Shown here: piece after piece, positions 34,471 through 46,591 of the stretch | Numbering within the stretch: position 1 is the first letter of the stretch | Layout of the letters: each line of letters opens with the position of its first letter | Assembly: GCA_023213395.1 (NCBI GenBank) | Contig: CM041465.1 | Location: 88,729,741-88,793,740, forward strand | Reading direction: 5' to 3' | Origin: Cycas panzhihuaensis | Lineage: Eukaryota > Cycadophyta | Length of the DNA stretch: 64,000 bases | Notes under the pieces: model-generated | What the model was told of the DNA's origin: nothing | The model's database searches: none | The model's input: only the letters and a program-made list of their open reading frames with translations | Program-made: the position numbers and the translations under genes

Positions 34471-35400
34471 GTAACTAGAGAATAAAAGAAAAATTAGAAT
34501 TCGTTCATAGTGATATATGGACCAATCACACCAAACTCTATCAATAGTGTCAAGTATTTTCTCACATTCATAGATGATTTCACCGGAAAAGCTTAGGTAT
34601 TTTAATCTTTAATAAACTAGAAGCTCTTGATTGCTTCAACGAATTTAAAGCTCAAGTTGAACTGGAAAGTGGACACAAGATCAAAATGCTTAGAACAAAT
34701 GGAGGTGGAGAATATGTTTCAAATGAATTTTCAAAATTTTGTAAAATGCATGGCATTTGCAGACAAATCTCTACTCCATATACTCCACAATCAAATGAAA
34801 TAGATAAAAGATTGAATAGGACTATAGAGAGATGGCGTGATGCATGATAAAAGAAAGCGATGTCTCAAATATATATTGGATTGAAGCGATTAATATCATT
34901 GTTTATCTAATAAACAAAAGCCCCACAAGAGTGTTTGACAAAATTACTCGGAAGAAGCATGGATGGGCAAGAAACTAGATGTAAGTCATCTAAGAACTTT
35001 TAGAAACATTGCTTATGTGTGCATATTCCAACTCAAAAAGAACAAAATTAGATGACAAGAGCATTGAATGCATTATGGTCGGGTATAGTACCAAGTCAAG
35101 AGCCTATCATTGTATAGATGTGAAAACAAAAAAATTCTATGCAAACAGAGATGTAACCTTTGATGAAGGTATTTCAATCAGTAAAGATACTACATGTTCT
35201 CAAGAAGGCATAATATTAGAAGAAAATGTAGAATCTAGTAGCAATGACAATACAACTAAGGAAGAATCAACTCCTCAGGATCAAGAAAAACAAAATCTCA
35301 AGAAGAATCAAAAACATTATCTGAAACAGAAAGATAGAAGAATATCTTAGAAAGAAGATTACCTAAATAGTATCTAAAAACTGTAGAAGAATCAAAAGGA
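34471..35400 (+). pseudogene. B integrase remnant
   Basis: EFVHSDIW (34,498) and MLRTNGGGEYVSNEFSKF (34,687) mark two catalytic positions; the second shows RTN where RSD is usual, so one catalytic aspartate is lost. STPYTPQSNE follows. The open frame 35,009-35,347 holds the tail: SIECIMVGYSTKSRAY, then an acidic linker. Confidence 0.85.
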
Positions 35401-35499
35401 GATGTATTTGAGCACAGAACCAGGTCTCAAAAACATTGAGCATTGGCTTGTTTAGTCGAGCCTTGAAGTTTTGAAGAAGCTTATCAGAAAGCAGAATGA

Positions 35500-36470
35500 C
35501 AAGAAGCCATGGACAAAGAAATGGACTCCATAAATCAAAACAATACCTCAAAATTAGTTCCTTCACCTAAAGGTAAACCTATTGTAGGCTGCAAATGGGT
35601 GTATAGAATAAAAGAAAAGTCAAATGGAAATATTGAAAAATATAAGGCCCAACTTGTGACAAAAAGATATACTTAGATTATAAGCATTAATTATGAAAAA
35701 ACGTTTGCTCTTGTTTCAAAATTAATAACTATCCTTACAGTTATAGCTCTGGCAATTCAATATGGATGGAAAATTGTGCAACTAGATGTGAAAAGCACCT
35801 TCTTGAATGGTGACTTTAATGAATAAGTCTATATGAAACAACCACCAGGGTACAAAAAGAAAGGAGGAGAATATCTAGTCTGCAGATTAAAAAGGGCCTT
35901 GTATGGCCTAAAGCAAGCACCTCGAGCATAGTATGCAAAACCGGATCATCATCTTCAGAAGTAAGGCTTTAATAGATGTGAAGCTAATCCAAGTCTTTAT
36001 ATTAAAAAACAAAAAGACTTGATTATTATAATTGTGGTATATGTGGATGATTTAATTGTTATAGGCAATGACCAAGAAGCCATCAATTGGGTAAGAACGC
36101 GGATGGAAAGCAACTTTGAAATGATTAACATGGGTACACTTCATTATTATCTTGGCATAGAAATTAAGCAAGCAGAAAGTGGCATCTTTTTCTCACAATC
36201 TAAGTATGCCAAGAATTTTTCAAAATTCAATATGGAAGAATATAATCCATGTGCTACATCCATGGAAACAGGTTGTGTTTTAAATACTGATGAAGGCAAC
36301 CATCAAAAGGTAAATGAAACTCTCTTCAAACATCTTGTTGGAAGTCTCATTTACTGGATAGCCACCAGACCAAACATATCCTTTTCTGTTGGAGTCATTT
36401 CCAAGTTTATGCACAATCTAAAAATTGTTCACTGGAATACTACAAAATGAATTTTAAGATACATCAAAGG
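35500..36470 (+). pseudogene. B reverse transcriptase remnant
   Basis: GCKWVYRIKEK (35,588), VQLDVKSTFLNGDF (35,778), YGLKQAPRA (35,899) and the catalytic YVDDLIVIGN (36,039) are RVT_2 blocks. The open frame 36,019-36,447 runs past GTLHYYLGIEIKQ and LVGSLIYWIATRPNISFSVG. Stops upstream (for example TAG after QAPRA, and TAA after NGDFNE) disable it. Confidence 0.9.
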
Positions 36471-36992
36471 CACATTAGATCTTGGATTGCAATATACCGA
36501 AGTAGACAAAACAAGCTTAATTGGATTCACTGACTCTAACTAGGCAGGAAAACCTCAGGAAAGAAAGTCTACATCAGGCTACTGCTTCAATCTTGGAATA
36601 GTTGTAATATCATGGAGTAGCAAAGTAACCACTAGTAGCTTTGTCCTCAATGTAAGTAGAGTATAAAGCTACAATAAATGCAACTTGTGGAGCAATTTGG
36701 TTAAGACAACTCCTCAAGGATCTAAATCAAAATTGTCGAAGCAAGCGCAATTTACTATGATAACAGTGTTATCAAACTCACCAAAAATCTTGTCTTCCAT
36801 GCAAGGACCAAACACATGGAAGTTCATCATCACTTCATCAGAGAAAAGGTCCAGAATAAAGAGATAGACTTACAATATTGCAATAGTTATCAACAAGTTG
36901 TAAATATCTTCACAAAACCATTATCAAAAGATAAATTTCAGATTTCAAAGATCCGCTTGGGATGAAAATAAAGGATAAAACATTAAGGAGGG
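36471..36992 (+). pseudogene. B RNase H remnant, first copy
   Basis: Reads FTDSN, then a TAG stop where Trp is expected, then AGKPQERKSTSGYCFNLG. KNLVFHARTKH-like and HHHFIREKV-like sequence precedes the polypurine tract ACATTAAGGAGGG. The same TAG occurs in the second copy at 51,845. Confidence 0.85.
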
Positions 36993-37061
36993 TGTTAGAA
37001 TATTAATGTTTTATCCCTAGTCTTGTAGCATAGTGACCTTGATGTAAATTAAGGGTTATAT
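36993..37061 (+). repeat. B middle LTR, truncated by C
   Basis: TGTTAGAATATTAATGTTTT to AAGGGTTATAT matches the first ~69 bases of the 52,317 LTR, then stops at the C LTR start. The left five bases of the C insertion are TATAT. Confidence 0.85.
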
Positions 37062-37246
37062 TGTTAGAGTGTAATGTTTTATCTAGGTACATAAAGGGGT
37101 AATGTTGGAACACGTTGACACTTGGCAGTGAAAGGTGGGTCAGTTACAATTCAGTTTGTAACAATCATCTATATGATGTATATTTAAAGGGAGACTGGAT
37201 CTCCATGTAAGGCAAGTCTTGTTCATCTCAATAAGCTTTGCTATCA
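37062..37246 (+). repeat. C 5' LTR (185 bp)
   Basis: TGTTAGAGTGTAATGTTTTA to GCTTTGCTATCA. PBS TGGTATCAGAGCAGG follows at 37,247. The 3' copy has an extra short segment (CCCCTCAAATGTAACTTATA-like). Confidence 0.9.
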
Positions 37247-37938
37247 TGGTATCAGAGCAGGTCACCCTGCCTGTTTGAGAGAGGGCTTTGTATTTGGTGA
37301 AGGCAATGCCAGAGTGAGACAACCACAAAAGTCAGCAAAGGGAAGCTGAAGAAGGTCAGATAAAGAGTCAAGCTGATAGAAGACCCGGATCCGAGACGCT
37401 CAAGGCATCATTCAGCCTGTGTACGGAACCATACGACTGTACGAACAAGAAAATCTCAGTGTCTCAGATTGAGAGAAAATTTCACCAACAAATAGATCTT
37501 GACATCCCCATCATTTCTCTCTTCAGGCTCGAAGTCATTTGAGCTCATCTAAAGGCGCTTCGAGAGCTTTACTTGTCCATACGGGTTTGGAGGTACTCTC
37601 ACGTTTTTCTCTTAAATTTTCTCAGATTTTTCAGTCAAATCTGTTGTAATATCTCCGTCTCAGTGCTCTAAAGGTTTTGTGACTGGTATTAAGAGATTTT
37701 GTGGAGAAATTTTGAAGATTCGAGCCATTTTGTGCAAAACCCTGGCCACACCTCTCTGTCTTTTGGGCCTGTTTTCTCACAGTTTATAGACTGTTTTGGA
37801 AATCAAACACCAGATCTGGACTCCTCTCGTCATCCTCTTTCTTTTGAGGTACATTTCATTTCATTCCGTACGGTCCCATTTTTGTACAGAAATCCGCAGT
37901 GTGGAACTAACAGCATCGGGTCCCGACCCTCTCAGATT

Positions 37939-38520
37939 TAATGGCCTCCTCAATTTTAACCTTGACCGATCAAGAAAAATTAACTGATTCAAATTACCAT
38001 ATATGGAAGATTAAAGTAGAAGCACTTTTAAGAGCCAAAACACTTGGAAAATTGCAAATGGTTACGAAGCTCGTCCAATGCAACAGATCCAACCACAGCA
38101 AGTTGGAAGGAAAGAGATAATATAGGAATAATCATTCTAAAGATGTTAGTTTCGATTTACTAGTGGTATATATAGAGAAATTAAACTCTACGGATATCCG
38201 GAAATGTCTTGAGAATTTGTATGGGCGTAAGAACAAAGCCAGGATAATTGCACTCAAGGAAGATTTGTACAAACTCCACATGAAGGAAAGTGAGACTGTA
38301 ACGGAATTCATACACAAAGTTATTTCAATTAGAAATAATCTCTTAAGTGCAGGAAGCATTATTTCAGAACAAGAGTTGGTGGAATTGGTGGCAAGCAAGC
38401 TACCGAGATCCTTTGACATAACCATTAACACCATTACAAACAATAACCAGATTGATAAAATGACTCTTGATGAATTGACTGGGTTGTTATTAAGGCAAGA
38501 ATAAAGGAACAAGCGCTATG
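37939..38520 (+). pseudogene. C gag
   Basis: Starts MASSILTLTDQEKLTDSNYH (IWKIKVE follows), broken near 38,120, then open at 38,163-38,501. That part has IRKCLENLYGRKNKARIIAL, EFIHKVISIRNNLLSAGSII and MTLDELTGLLLRQ, a UBN2-type gag. It is the better part of the C coding region. Confidence 0.88.
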
Positions 38521-38850
38521 AGGATTCTTCAAAGTCGGAAGATGCTTTTGCATCTAGATTGAACCTAGAGCACGCGGACGAAACCGGGCTCGTGGGCGAC
38601 AGACTCTAAACATCGAGAGGTCAAGGGCGTTGACAAGAATTTAGAGGACGTGGACAAAGCAAAGACACCAGGGTCTGCTTCAACTATGGAAAAACTGGGC
38701 ACATCTCCAGTACATGCAGATTTTTTGATACTTGTTATCACTACGGACAATCAGGGCATTACCCATACCAATGCCCATAAAGAAGGGTCAACATTCGGAT
38801 AGGGAAACGACACATTGGAGGATATAGCAAAGAAAATACAGAGGAAGAGA
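38521..38850 (+). pseudogene. C nucleocapsid with two zinc knuckles
   Basis: CFNYGKTGHISSTC and CYHYGQSGHYPYQC (38,673-38,778) are two tandem CCHC knuckles with the second cysteine of each replaced by tyrosine. They match the intact pair in D. Confidence 0.85.
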
Positions 38851-39460
38851 AAGAAGAGACTGCCTTCATCGTCGCACTGGCAACAAGTCTAAAAGATGGT
38901 GACATATGGTATGTGGATTCGGAGCTTTATGACACATGACCAATCGTGAAGATTGGTTTGAAACCTTAAAGCCTTGCGACTTGATAATCGGTTGAGCGGG
39001 AGATAAATACCCACTCCACATAAAAGGGGTGGGTACTATCACCATCAATCTGCAAGGAAATGTAAAGAAAATTGGGAATGTTCTACTAGTCCCTGGTCTA
39101 GAAATGAATCTCCTTTCTGTTTCACAACCTAGCAAAAAAATGGCTAAGGACAATTTTCAATAAAGAAGGTTATTGTCACATTCTGGACATGAAAAACAAC
39201 GGGGAAATCATTGCCAAAGGCATAAGATGTAATGATCTGTACAAACTTATCGGATCCTATGATTCCTGTGAAAGAAAAGCTTATCTTGTTGTTAAATCTG
39301 ATAATAAAATTTGGCATTTGAAGTATGGACATCTTCCAATTAAAACATTAAAATCAATGGAAAAATCAGGCATAGTAAATGGGTTGCCCCATATTTCTTC
39401 TGACAACTTTGTTTGCAAAGGCTGCCAATTTGGCAAACAACACTGACATCCATTTAAAGA
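38851..39460 (+). pseudogene. C protease and gag-pre-integrase remnant
   Basis: WYVDSEL (38,910) replaces the DSGAS protease site, so the enzyme is dead. GNVLLVPGLEMNLLSVSQ (39,076) is kept. The open frame 39,189-39,443 ends in IWHLKYGHLPIKTLKSM and VCKGCQFGKQH, the gag-pre-integrase zinc site. Confidence 0.85.
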
Positions 39461-40340
39461 AAGCTGTTGGAGGGCACAATCTAAGTTGGAGTTAATTCAT
39501 ACGGACATGTGGTCCCATCACACCACTCATAATCAATGGCTGCAGGTATTTTCTGACCTTCATTGATGATTTTACTCGAAAAGTGTGGCTTTACTTTCTT
39601 CACAATAAATCAGAAGTTTTCGAAACATTCAAAGAATTTAAAGCAGAAGTAGAGCTGGAATCAGGAACAAAGATCAAGTGCATCAGATCAGATGGAGGAG
39701 GGGAATACATCTCGAAGGAGTTTCTGAACTACTGTAAGTTACATGGAGTTCGCAGACAATTCACAACTCCATATACACCACAATCCAATGGGGTTGCAGA
39801 AAGGAAAAATAGGACTTTAATGGAAATGGCTAGAAGCATGGTTTATGAAAAGGAGATTCCAAAATCATATTGGGCAAAGGCAATAAGCACCGCCTACTAT
39901 CTAATAAATCGGAGTCCAACAAAGGCTCTAAAGAACATCACTCCAAAAGAAGCTTGGACAGGTAGGAAACCTGATGTGAGTTTACTTAAAATATTTGGTA
40001 GCCAAGCTTTTGTTCATATACCTGATAAAAGGAGATCTAAAATTGATGCAAAGAGCATAGAATGCATTATGATAGGCTACAACAAAAACTCAAAGGCCTA
40101 TAAGTGCATAGATCCTAAGACCAATAAAATCTACGTAAGTAGAGATGTTGTTTTCAATGAAGGAGATAGCTCAAATGATACTTCACAAGTTAGAATAATC
40201 GAAAGAAATGAGAAGGAGGTGGATCAAGAAGCTGTGTCCGAGATTACCTTAGAGGAAATTCCCTCTACAGAATCATCCCCTTCCTCTTCATCAATTCAAA
40301 ATGAAACAACAGAAGGCGAAGGATCAGCCATAGAATAACC
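39461..40340 (+). pseudogene. C integrase, mostly intact
   Basis: The 251-codon open frame (39,583-40,335) starts inside the core (VWLYFLHNKSEV). It carries KCIRSDGGGEYISKEFLNY, TPYTPQSNGVAERKNRTLME (second aspartate and catalytic glutamate) and the KIYVSRDVVFNEG tail. The first catalytic part, LELIHTDMW-like (39,486), lies in a different frame, so the domain is frameshifted. Confidence 0.9.
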
Positions 40341-41519
40341 AGTAGAGGAAACAGACATTGAAAAAGATGCACAAAAACAAAAGAAGTTACCCAAATGGTT
40401 CATCAAAACAGTCGAAGAGGGAAAAGGTAATGTGCTTGAACACAGAACACGAAGCCAAAGGCCAAGAACCCTGATGAGTAGAATTGAACCACAAACCTTC
40501 TAAGAGGCCAAAGATCAACATGAATGGAAGTTAGCCATGGACAATGAAATGGACTCAATTAGAAGAAATCAAACATGGAGTCGGTAGAGTTACAGCCAAC
40601 AAATCTATAGTCACCGCAAATGGGTCTCGAAATTAAGGAGGGAACGGTGGCAAAATAGAGAAGCACAAAGCACGCCTTGTTGCAAACGGATACACTCAAG
40701 CGACCAGAGTGGATTTTGAAGAAACTCTCTCCGTGGCCAAGCTAAACAACTGTAAGGACCGTAATTGCCCAAGTTGCTATGCAAAATTGAAAATTCTTTC
40801 AATTAGATGTAAAAGTGCCTTTTGAATGGGGAATTAGAAAAGGAGGTCTATATAAAACAACACGAAGGATACATCAAAGAAGGGCAAGAGCATCTGATAT
40901 GCAAATTAAAAAAGGATCTATATGGATTAAAACAAGCCCCTCGAGCTTGGTATGCAAAATTAGATCAATACTTGTGTCAAAATTGCTTTCAACGATGTGA
41001 TTCAAACTCCAGCTTATACATAAGGAAAAGAAATGGCAAAGTCACAATAATTGTTGTTTATGTAGATGACATGGTTCTCACAGGTAATGATGGAGAATCC
41101 ATTGCAAACATAAAGGAACAATCAAGCAAGAATTGAAATGATGATTTGGGCCTCTGAACTATTACAGGATTAGAAATAGACCAACAACAAGGTTATGTTG
41201 CTCTATCTCGAGCAAATACATCGAGATCTATTGACCAAATTTCATATGGAAAATTGCAACCCCTGCCACACCCATGGAAATAAATTGTGACTGGCGGTGA
41301 CGAAGTGGAGCAGCAATGATATCACCTTGTATAGACAAATGATTGGGAGTCTGATTTATCTAATGACCACCTACGACATATCACATTCGTTAGGGTTAGT
41401 GTCCGATACATGCAAAACCCCAAAATGAGACACTAGAAGGCCACAAGGAAAATTCTAAGGTACCTAAAAGGGACGACAGATCTGAAATTAGTGTATCCTA
41501 AGAGAGAATCAGTTGATCT
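40341..41519 (+). pseudogene. C reverse transcriptase, cut by D
   Basis: LPKWFIKTVEEGKG (40,390), NGELEKEVYIKQHEGYIKEG (40,825), [20 protein letters not shown] (40,921) and YVDDMVLTGNDGES (41,059) are RVT_2 blocks. Stops and frameshifts flank them. The frame reaches RNase H, where D is inserted at GATCT, and resumes at 46,592. Confidence 0.9.
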
Positions 41520-41706
41520 TGTTAGGAGATAATGTTTTATCATGTAGTTAGTATATTTAATCATGACGTGTCATAATCTCAAAGGTTGGTTATTCACCAA
41601 GAACTGACCGTTACCAACCTCCTCTTGTATTTATGTGAAACATTCTCTCAATAACAAAATGTTGAGTTTTCTCTCAAACTTGTCTGTTTCTTAATTCAAG
41701 TTAACA
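41520..41706 (+). repeat. D 5' LTR (187 bp)
   Basis: TGTTAGGAGATAATGTTTTA to TTCAAGTTAACA. PBS TGGTATCAGAGCGAGG abuts it (41,707). Confidence 0.95.
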
Positions 41707-42348
41707 TGGTATCAGAGCGAGGTCAGCCTCAATCGCTCTTCTGAAGGAGAAATCTCTGTTGATAGAAGACTAGTCAAGGGTCTAAGAGGGAGACAAAGCA
41801 GGAAAGCATTCCAGCATTGATAAAGGCCATTAAATTCTGGTGTACGGAATCCGTACGGACGTCACTTTTTTGAAGTTGTCAGATCGTGACAAAATTTGGT
41901 AGGAAGGTAGATCGAACCTGGAGCATCTTTCTCTTACGCAACAAAGTCATTTGAAGGCGTTTGAGGGTCAAATGAGGCTCAAACCGATCCGCACGAATTG
42001 AGGGCAAAAGAGGACAAATCTCTTCGATTTTCAGAAATACCGGGTATTTTCGGTCCTAAATCCTCCGTACAATTGATACAAAGCATTTCGAACCGATTTT
42101 TGCAAATCTTCGAGTATTTTGATTAGAATCTTCAAAAGCGACTTGATGCCCTAAGCACGATTTTTCTTCGAGCATGTTTCTTCCATTTGGAAAAGAATTT
42201 CGAAAATCCGTCTTCATATCTAGATAGGCGATAAAAAGATCTATCTTTTGAGGTGTATTTTGTTCCCATCCGTACACCTAGGATTTTGTATGCAGACAAT
42301 CCGTGGGTTATCTTGATCAAGGTTCAGTACCTTCTCTTCTCAGTAATA

Positions 42349-42980
42349 ATGGTTGCTCATTTGTTTGGTCTCTCTGAACAAGACAAACTCACTGAAACTA
42401 ATTATCATATTTGGAAAATAAAGGTTGAGACATTGCTTAGGGCCCGAAATGCTTAGAACATTACTCTCGGCGTTGAAGCCAAACCTGACGAGGCCAGTGC
42501 TACCCTTCCTAGATGGTTGGATAGAGACAATGCTGGTGTCATAATCCTCAAACTGTGAGTATCTGATTCATTGTTGGTATATGTTAAAAAATTAGCGTCC
42601 ACATTAAGCATATGGAGATGCTTTGAAAACTTGTTTGGCCAAAAAATAAGGCTCGAATATTTGCATTAAAGAGGATCTGTATAAGTTGAGTATGAAAGAA
42701 CATGAGGCGATGGCGAATTTATACACAAGATCACTTCAATTAGGAATGGACTTACGGCAGGAGAAATCTTGCACGAATCAACTTGTTCGGGATGGTAGCA
42801 ACAAAGTGTCCAAGGCCTTTGATGTCACCATCAATACCATCATGAATAATAATTAGATTGATGCTATGACCCTTGACGAATTGACTGGAATTTTGCTCAG
42901 AAAGGAACAAAGGAATCGTGGTATGACTCGTGAGCTTGAAGATGTGTTTACCTCAGAGTAAACACAGGACCGCGAGGACA
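42349..42980 (+). pseudogene. D gag
   Basis: MVAHLFGLSEQDKLTETNYH (IWKIKVE follows) starts a Copia gag; a TAG ends the first open part at about 42,454. Later parts read FIHKITSIRNGLTAGEI and MTLDELTG-like in other frames. Several frameshifts. Confidence 0.85.
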
Positions 42981-43300
42981 AAGTCAGCTACGTGGAAGAG
43001 GAAGAACTCCAGACTTTAGAAGCGGTGGTCGTGGTCGGCATTTAGACAACAGAGGACGAGGACGAGGTCATGACTCCAAAATATGTTTCAACTGTGGTAG
43101 ATCTGGACACTTTGCCAGTACCTGCAGAGCATTTGACGTGTGTTGCCATTGTGGGCAGACTGGACACTATCCCTATCAATGTTCTCAGAGAAGGACTGAC
43201 ATTCAGAGAGGGAAAAGACCAATAGGCAACTATAGCAAAGAACAGATTGAAGAGGATGAAGAAGAAACAACATTCCTAGTTGCCTTATCAGCAGGTATAA
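42981..43300 (+). pseudogene. D nucleocapsid with two intact zinc knuckles
   Basis: RGRGRTPDFRSGGRGR-type linker, then CFNCGRSGHFASTC and CCHCGQTGHYPYQC (43,085-43,180). All zinc ligands are present, unlike C. A glutamate-rich segment follows. Confidence 0.9.
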
Positions 43301-43880
43301 AAGAAATTGACACCTAGTTTATTGATTCTGGAGCTTCACGACACATGACAAATCGTGAAGACTGGTTTGAATCCTTGAAACCCAGTGATGTCAATAAGTT
43401 AGTGGAATTAGGTGATAAGTACCCTCTAAATGTTAAAGGAGTAGGTACCATTTCAGTTTATGTACAAGGTAACACAAGGAAAATTGGCAACGTTCTGTTG
43501 GTTCTAGATTTAAAAATGAATCTCTTGTCTGTTTCACAACTTAGCAAAAAGGGGCTAAGAACGGTATTTGATGAAGATGCTATCATTTGATCTTGGACAT
43601 GAAAATAATGGAGAAACTATTGCCAAAGGCATAAGGAGTGACGACTTGTACAAATTGATCTCAGATCTGATAATACCTAATATGAATCCAAAAGGTTGTA
43701 CCACTGTGAATTTTGATAATAAAGTGTGGCATTTGAAGTACAGACATCTCCCAGTTGAAACATTAAAAAAAATGAAAAAATCTGAAATGGTGTATGGACT
43801 GCCTAATATTTCCTCAAAAGCGTGTGCAAAGGATGTCAGTTTGGAAAAATTCACAGATTGCCTTTCAAAGAAAGTAAATG
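43301..43880 (+). pseudogene. D protease and gag-pre-integrase
   Basis: FIDSGASRHMTNREDWFESL (43,319) has an intact DSG site; a TAG precedes it (43,315). The open frame 43,345-43,587 continues to LDLKMNLLSVSQLSKKGL and then shifts. VWHLKYRHLPVETLKKM (43,725) and VCKGCQFGKIHRLPFKESKW (43,820) form the zinc-binding module. Confidence 0.9.
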
Positions 43881-44560
43881 GAGATCATCAAATAAATTAG
43901 AGTTAATTCACACAGACTTATGTGGACCTCTTACACCACTTTCGATAAATGGTTGTAGGTATTCCATAACCTTTATTGATGATTTCACTCAAAAAGTATG
44001 GGTGTACTTCCTTCACAACAAAACAGAAGTATTTGAAATCTGTAAAGAGTTCAAAGCAGAAATGGAACTTGAATCAGACTCTAAAATAAAATGTATAAGG
44101 TCAGATGAAGGAGGAGAATATATCTTCAATGAATTCCTGTCATATTGCAAAAGGAATGGGATTCGGATACAGGTCACCACATCTTATACTCCACAATCAA
44201 ATGGAGTTGTTGAAAGGAAAAACAGAACATTGATGGAAATGGCTCGTAGCATGGTACATGAAAAATAAGTTCCAAAATCCTTTTGGGCAGAAGCAGTTAA
44301 CATAGCATGCTATCTTATAAATAGGAGCCCCAGCAAAGCACTAGACAATATTACTCCAGAAAAAGCATGGATGTAAGAAACACATCGACTCTCAAGGTTT
44401 TAGCGATGAGTCTATGTACACATACCAAACAAAAAGAGGGCAAAGTTGATGCAAAAAGCATAGAATGCATTATGATAGGATACAAGAATTCAAAGGCCTA
44501 TAAATGCATTGACCCAAAACAAGCAGAATATATATGTTAGTAGAGACATAGTATTTGATG
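43822..44560 (+). pseudogene. D integrase
   Basis: The open frame 43,822-44,265 carries LELIHTDLCGPLTPLSINGC, FIDDFTQKVWVYF, KCIRSDEGGEYIFNEFLSYC and TPQSNGVVERKNRTLMEMAR, so all three DDE positions are present. A TAA at 44,266 ends the frame where the integrase tail (PKSFWAEAVNIACYLINRSP) continues in the same frame. Confidence 0.92.
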
Positions 44561-45945
44561 AAGAAATTTCGTGCGCAATCACAAATTAAACTACTTGAAG
44601 AAGAAACAAAGAACTTCAATGAAGGAAATATCATAAAACAATTCTCAGACATCACTCTGAGAAGAAAATTTGCCCACTCACCCGTGATAATTCCAATGAA
44701 GAAAGGGATATAGTACAAGAAGTTGAATCTCACTTAGAAGAAAGAGATGACTCGAGAAATGAAAAGAAATTGCCCAAATGGTTCCTCAAAACCATTGAAG
44801 AAGGAGGAAACACCCTGGATCACAAAACTAGAGGACAAAGACCAAGAGCCTTACTCAGTAGGATTGAACTTGAGCCACAATCCTTTCAAGCCCAGGACCA
44901 GCCACAATAGAAAATAGCAATGGATGCCAAAATGAACTCAATTGGCAAAAATCTGACTTGGGATCTGGTGGAACTTCCCCCAAGTAAACCTATAGTCAAC
45001 TGCGGTGGGTTTATAAAATCAAAGAAGGAGCAACTGGAAAAATTGAAAAACACAAAGCTCGACTCGTAGCTAAGGGATACACTCAAACATCAGGAATTGA
45101 CTTTGAAGAAACTTTCTCACCTGTAGCCAAGTTGAATATGGTCAGGACAATAATGGCCCTCATAGCCTTGCTCGACTGGAAAAATTTCCAACTTGATGTA
45201 AAAAGCGCATTCTTAAATGGAGATCTTGAAGAAGATGTATATATGACACAACCAGAAGGCTACATAAAGAAAGGGCAAGAACATCTAGTATGTAAGTTGA
45301 AAAAGGCACTGTATGGACTAAAGCAAGCTCCCCGAGCATGGTATGCTAAGCTGGATCAACACTTATGTGCCAATGGCTTTCAACGTTGCGGTTCAGATTC
45401 CAGTTTGTATACCAAGAAAATAGGTGATCAAATTACAGTAATTGTTGTATATGTAGATGACATGATATTGACTGGGAACGATGATACATCAATCATAGAA
45501 ATAAAAGAGCAGTTGCAGAAGAAATTTGAAATGACAGATCTTGGTCCTCTTAATTATTATCTAGGGTTGGAAGTGAATCAACAAAGAGAATATATCTCTG
45601 TCTCACAAAGAAAATACATACGGGATTTACCGAAAAAATTTGGAATGGAAAAATGCAATCCATGTGCCACTCCCATGGAAATTAATTGTAACTTGGTACC
45701 AGATGAAAATGAACAGACAGTCGATGTAACTTTTTACAGACAATTAGTTGGCAGCCTAATTTATCTCACAGCCACCAGAACTGATATATCTTACTCCGCA
45801 GGAATACTTTCTAGGTATATGCAGGAACCAAGAACAAGACATTGGAAGACAGCCTGGAAAATATTGAGATATCTACGTGGAACAATTGAACTACAATTGG
45901 TTTACCCACGAAAAGGATCAGTAGAACTTGTTGGATCGTGATTCG
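44561..45945 (+). pseudogene. D reverse transcriptase, long open frame
   Basis: The linker and front of RT (LPKWFLKTIEEGGN at 44,770; WDLVELPPSKPIVNC at 44,959) are frameshifted. From 45,132 to 45,938 there are 269 codons without a stop. They include [39 protein letters not shown], the catalytic YVDDMILTGND (45,450) and LVGSLIYLTATRTDISYSAG. RT copies element RNA to DNA. The frame ends at a TGA beside the expected SDSDWAG motif, where a small indel is likely. Confidence 0.95.
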
Positions 45946-46395
45946 ATCGGGCAAGAGATAAAAGTCAAAAAATCAACCAGTGGCTATTGTTTCTTTCTAG
46001 GAGCAGCAGTAGTATCATGGTGCAGCAGAAAACAATCAACTGTCGCACTCTCATCAACAGAAGCAGAATATAAAGCAGCAGTAACAGCGACCTATGCAGC
46101 AATTTGGCTTAGACAGCTGCTGGTCGGCTTGAATCATTCTCAAGCCTGTGGAACAACAATATACTGTGACAATCAAAGCACTATCAAGTTGACAAAAAAC
46201 CCAGTGTTCCATGCAAGAACTAAGCATATTGAAGTCCACTATCATTTTATTAGAGAAAAGGTATATAACAAGGAAGTTAGATTAGAATATTGTTCCACTA
46301 CGGAACAAATTGCAGATTTGTTAATAAAGTCACTGGGAAAGGAAAAGTTTCAATATCTGAGAAACAAGATAGGTTTAAAAGAGATAAAACATTAA
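45928..46395 (+). pseudogene. D RNase H, open frame
   Basis: 155 codons without a stop: KSTSGYCFFLGAAVVSWCSR, STVALSSTEAEYKAA, IYCDNQSTIKLTKNP and FHARTKHIEVHYHFIREK. This is a Copia RNase H, ending at the natural stop just before the polypurine tract ACATTAAGAGAGGA. It is offset from RT by one frame, so RT and RNase H cannot be made as one protein from this copy. Confidence 0.93.
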
Positions 46396-46402
46396 GAGAG
46401 GA

Positions 46403-46591
46403 TGTTAGGAGATAATGTTTTATCATGTAGTTAGTATATTTAATCATGACACATGTCATAATCTCAGAGGTTCGTTATTCACCAAGAATTGACCGCTACC
46501 AACCTCCTCTTGTATTTATGTGAAACATTCTCTCAATAACAAAATGTTGAGTTTTCTCTCAATCATGTCTGTCTCCTAATTCAAGTTAACA
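46403..46591 (+). repeat. D 3' LTR (189 bp)
   Basis: TGTTAGGAGATAATGTTTTA to TTCAAGTTAACA, preceded by the polypurine tract. Confidence 0.95.

Larger units (their letters stand above)
41520..46591 (+). mobile_element. Copia element D, nested in C, TSD GATCT
   Basis: LTRs 41,520-41,706 and 46,403-46,591 with GATCT on both sides (41,515-41,519 and 46,592-46,596). Full set of gag, two knuckles, protease, integrase, RT and RNase H, with only scattered stops, so D is the best-kept element here. The two LTRs differ at roughly nine positions plus a 2-bp indel by eye. Confidence 0.95.

Noticed and set aside
41707-41722. tRNA genes at TGGTATCAGAGC sites
   Set aside because: These are only tRNA-complementary primer sites next to LTRs; no cloverleaf surrounds them.
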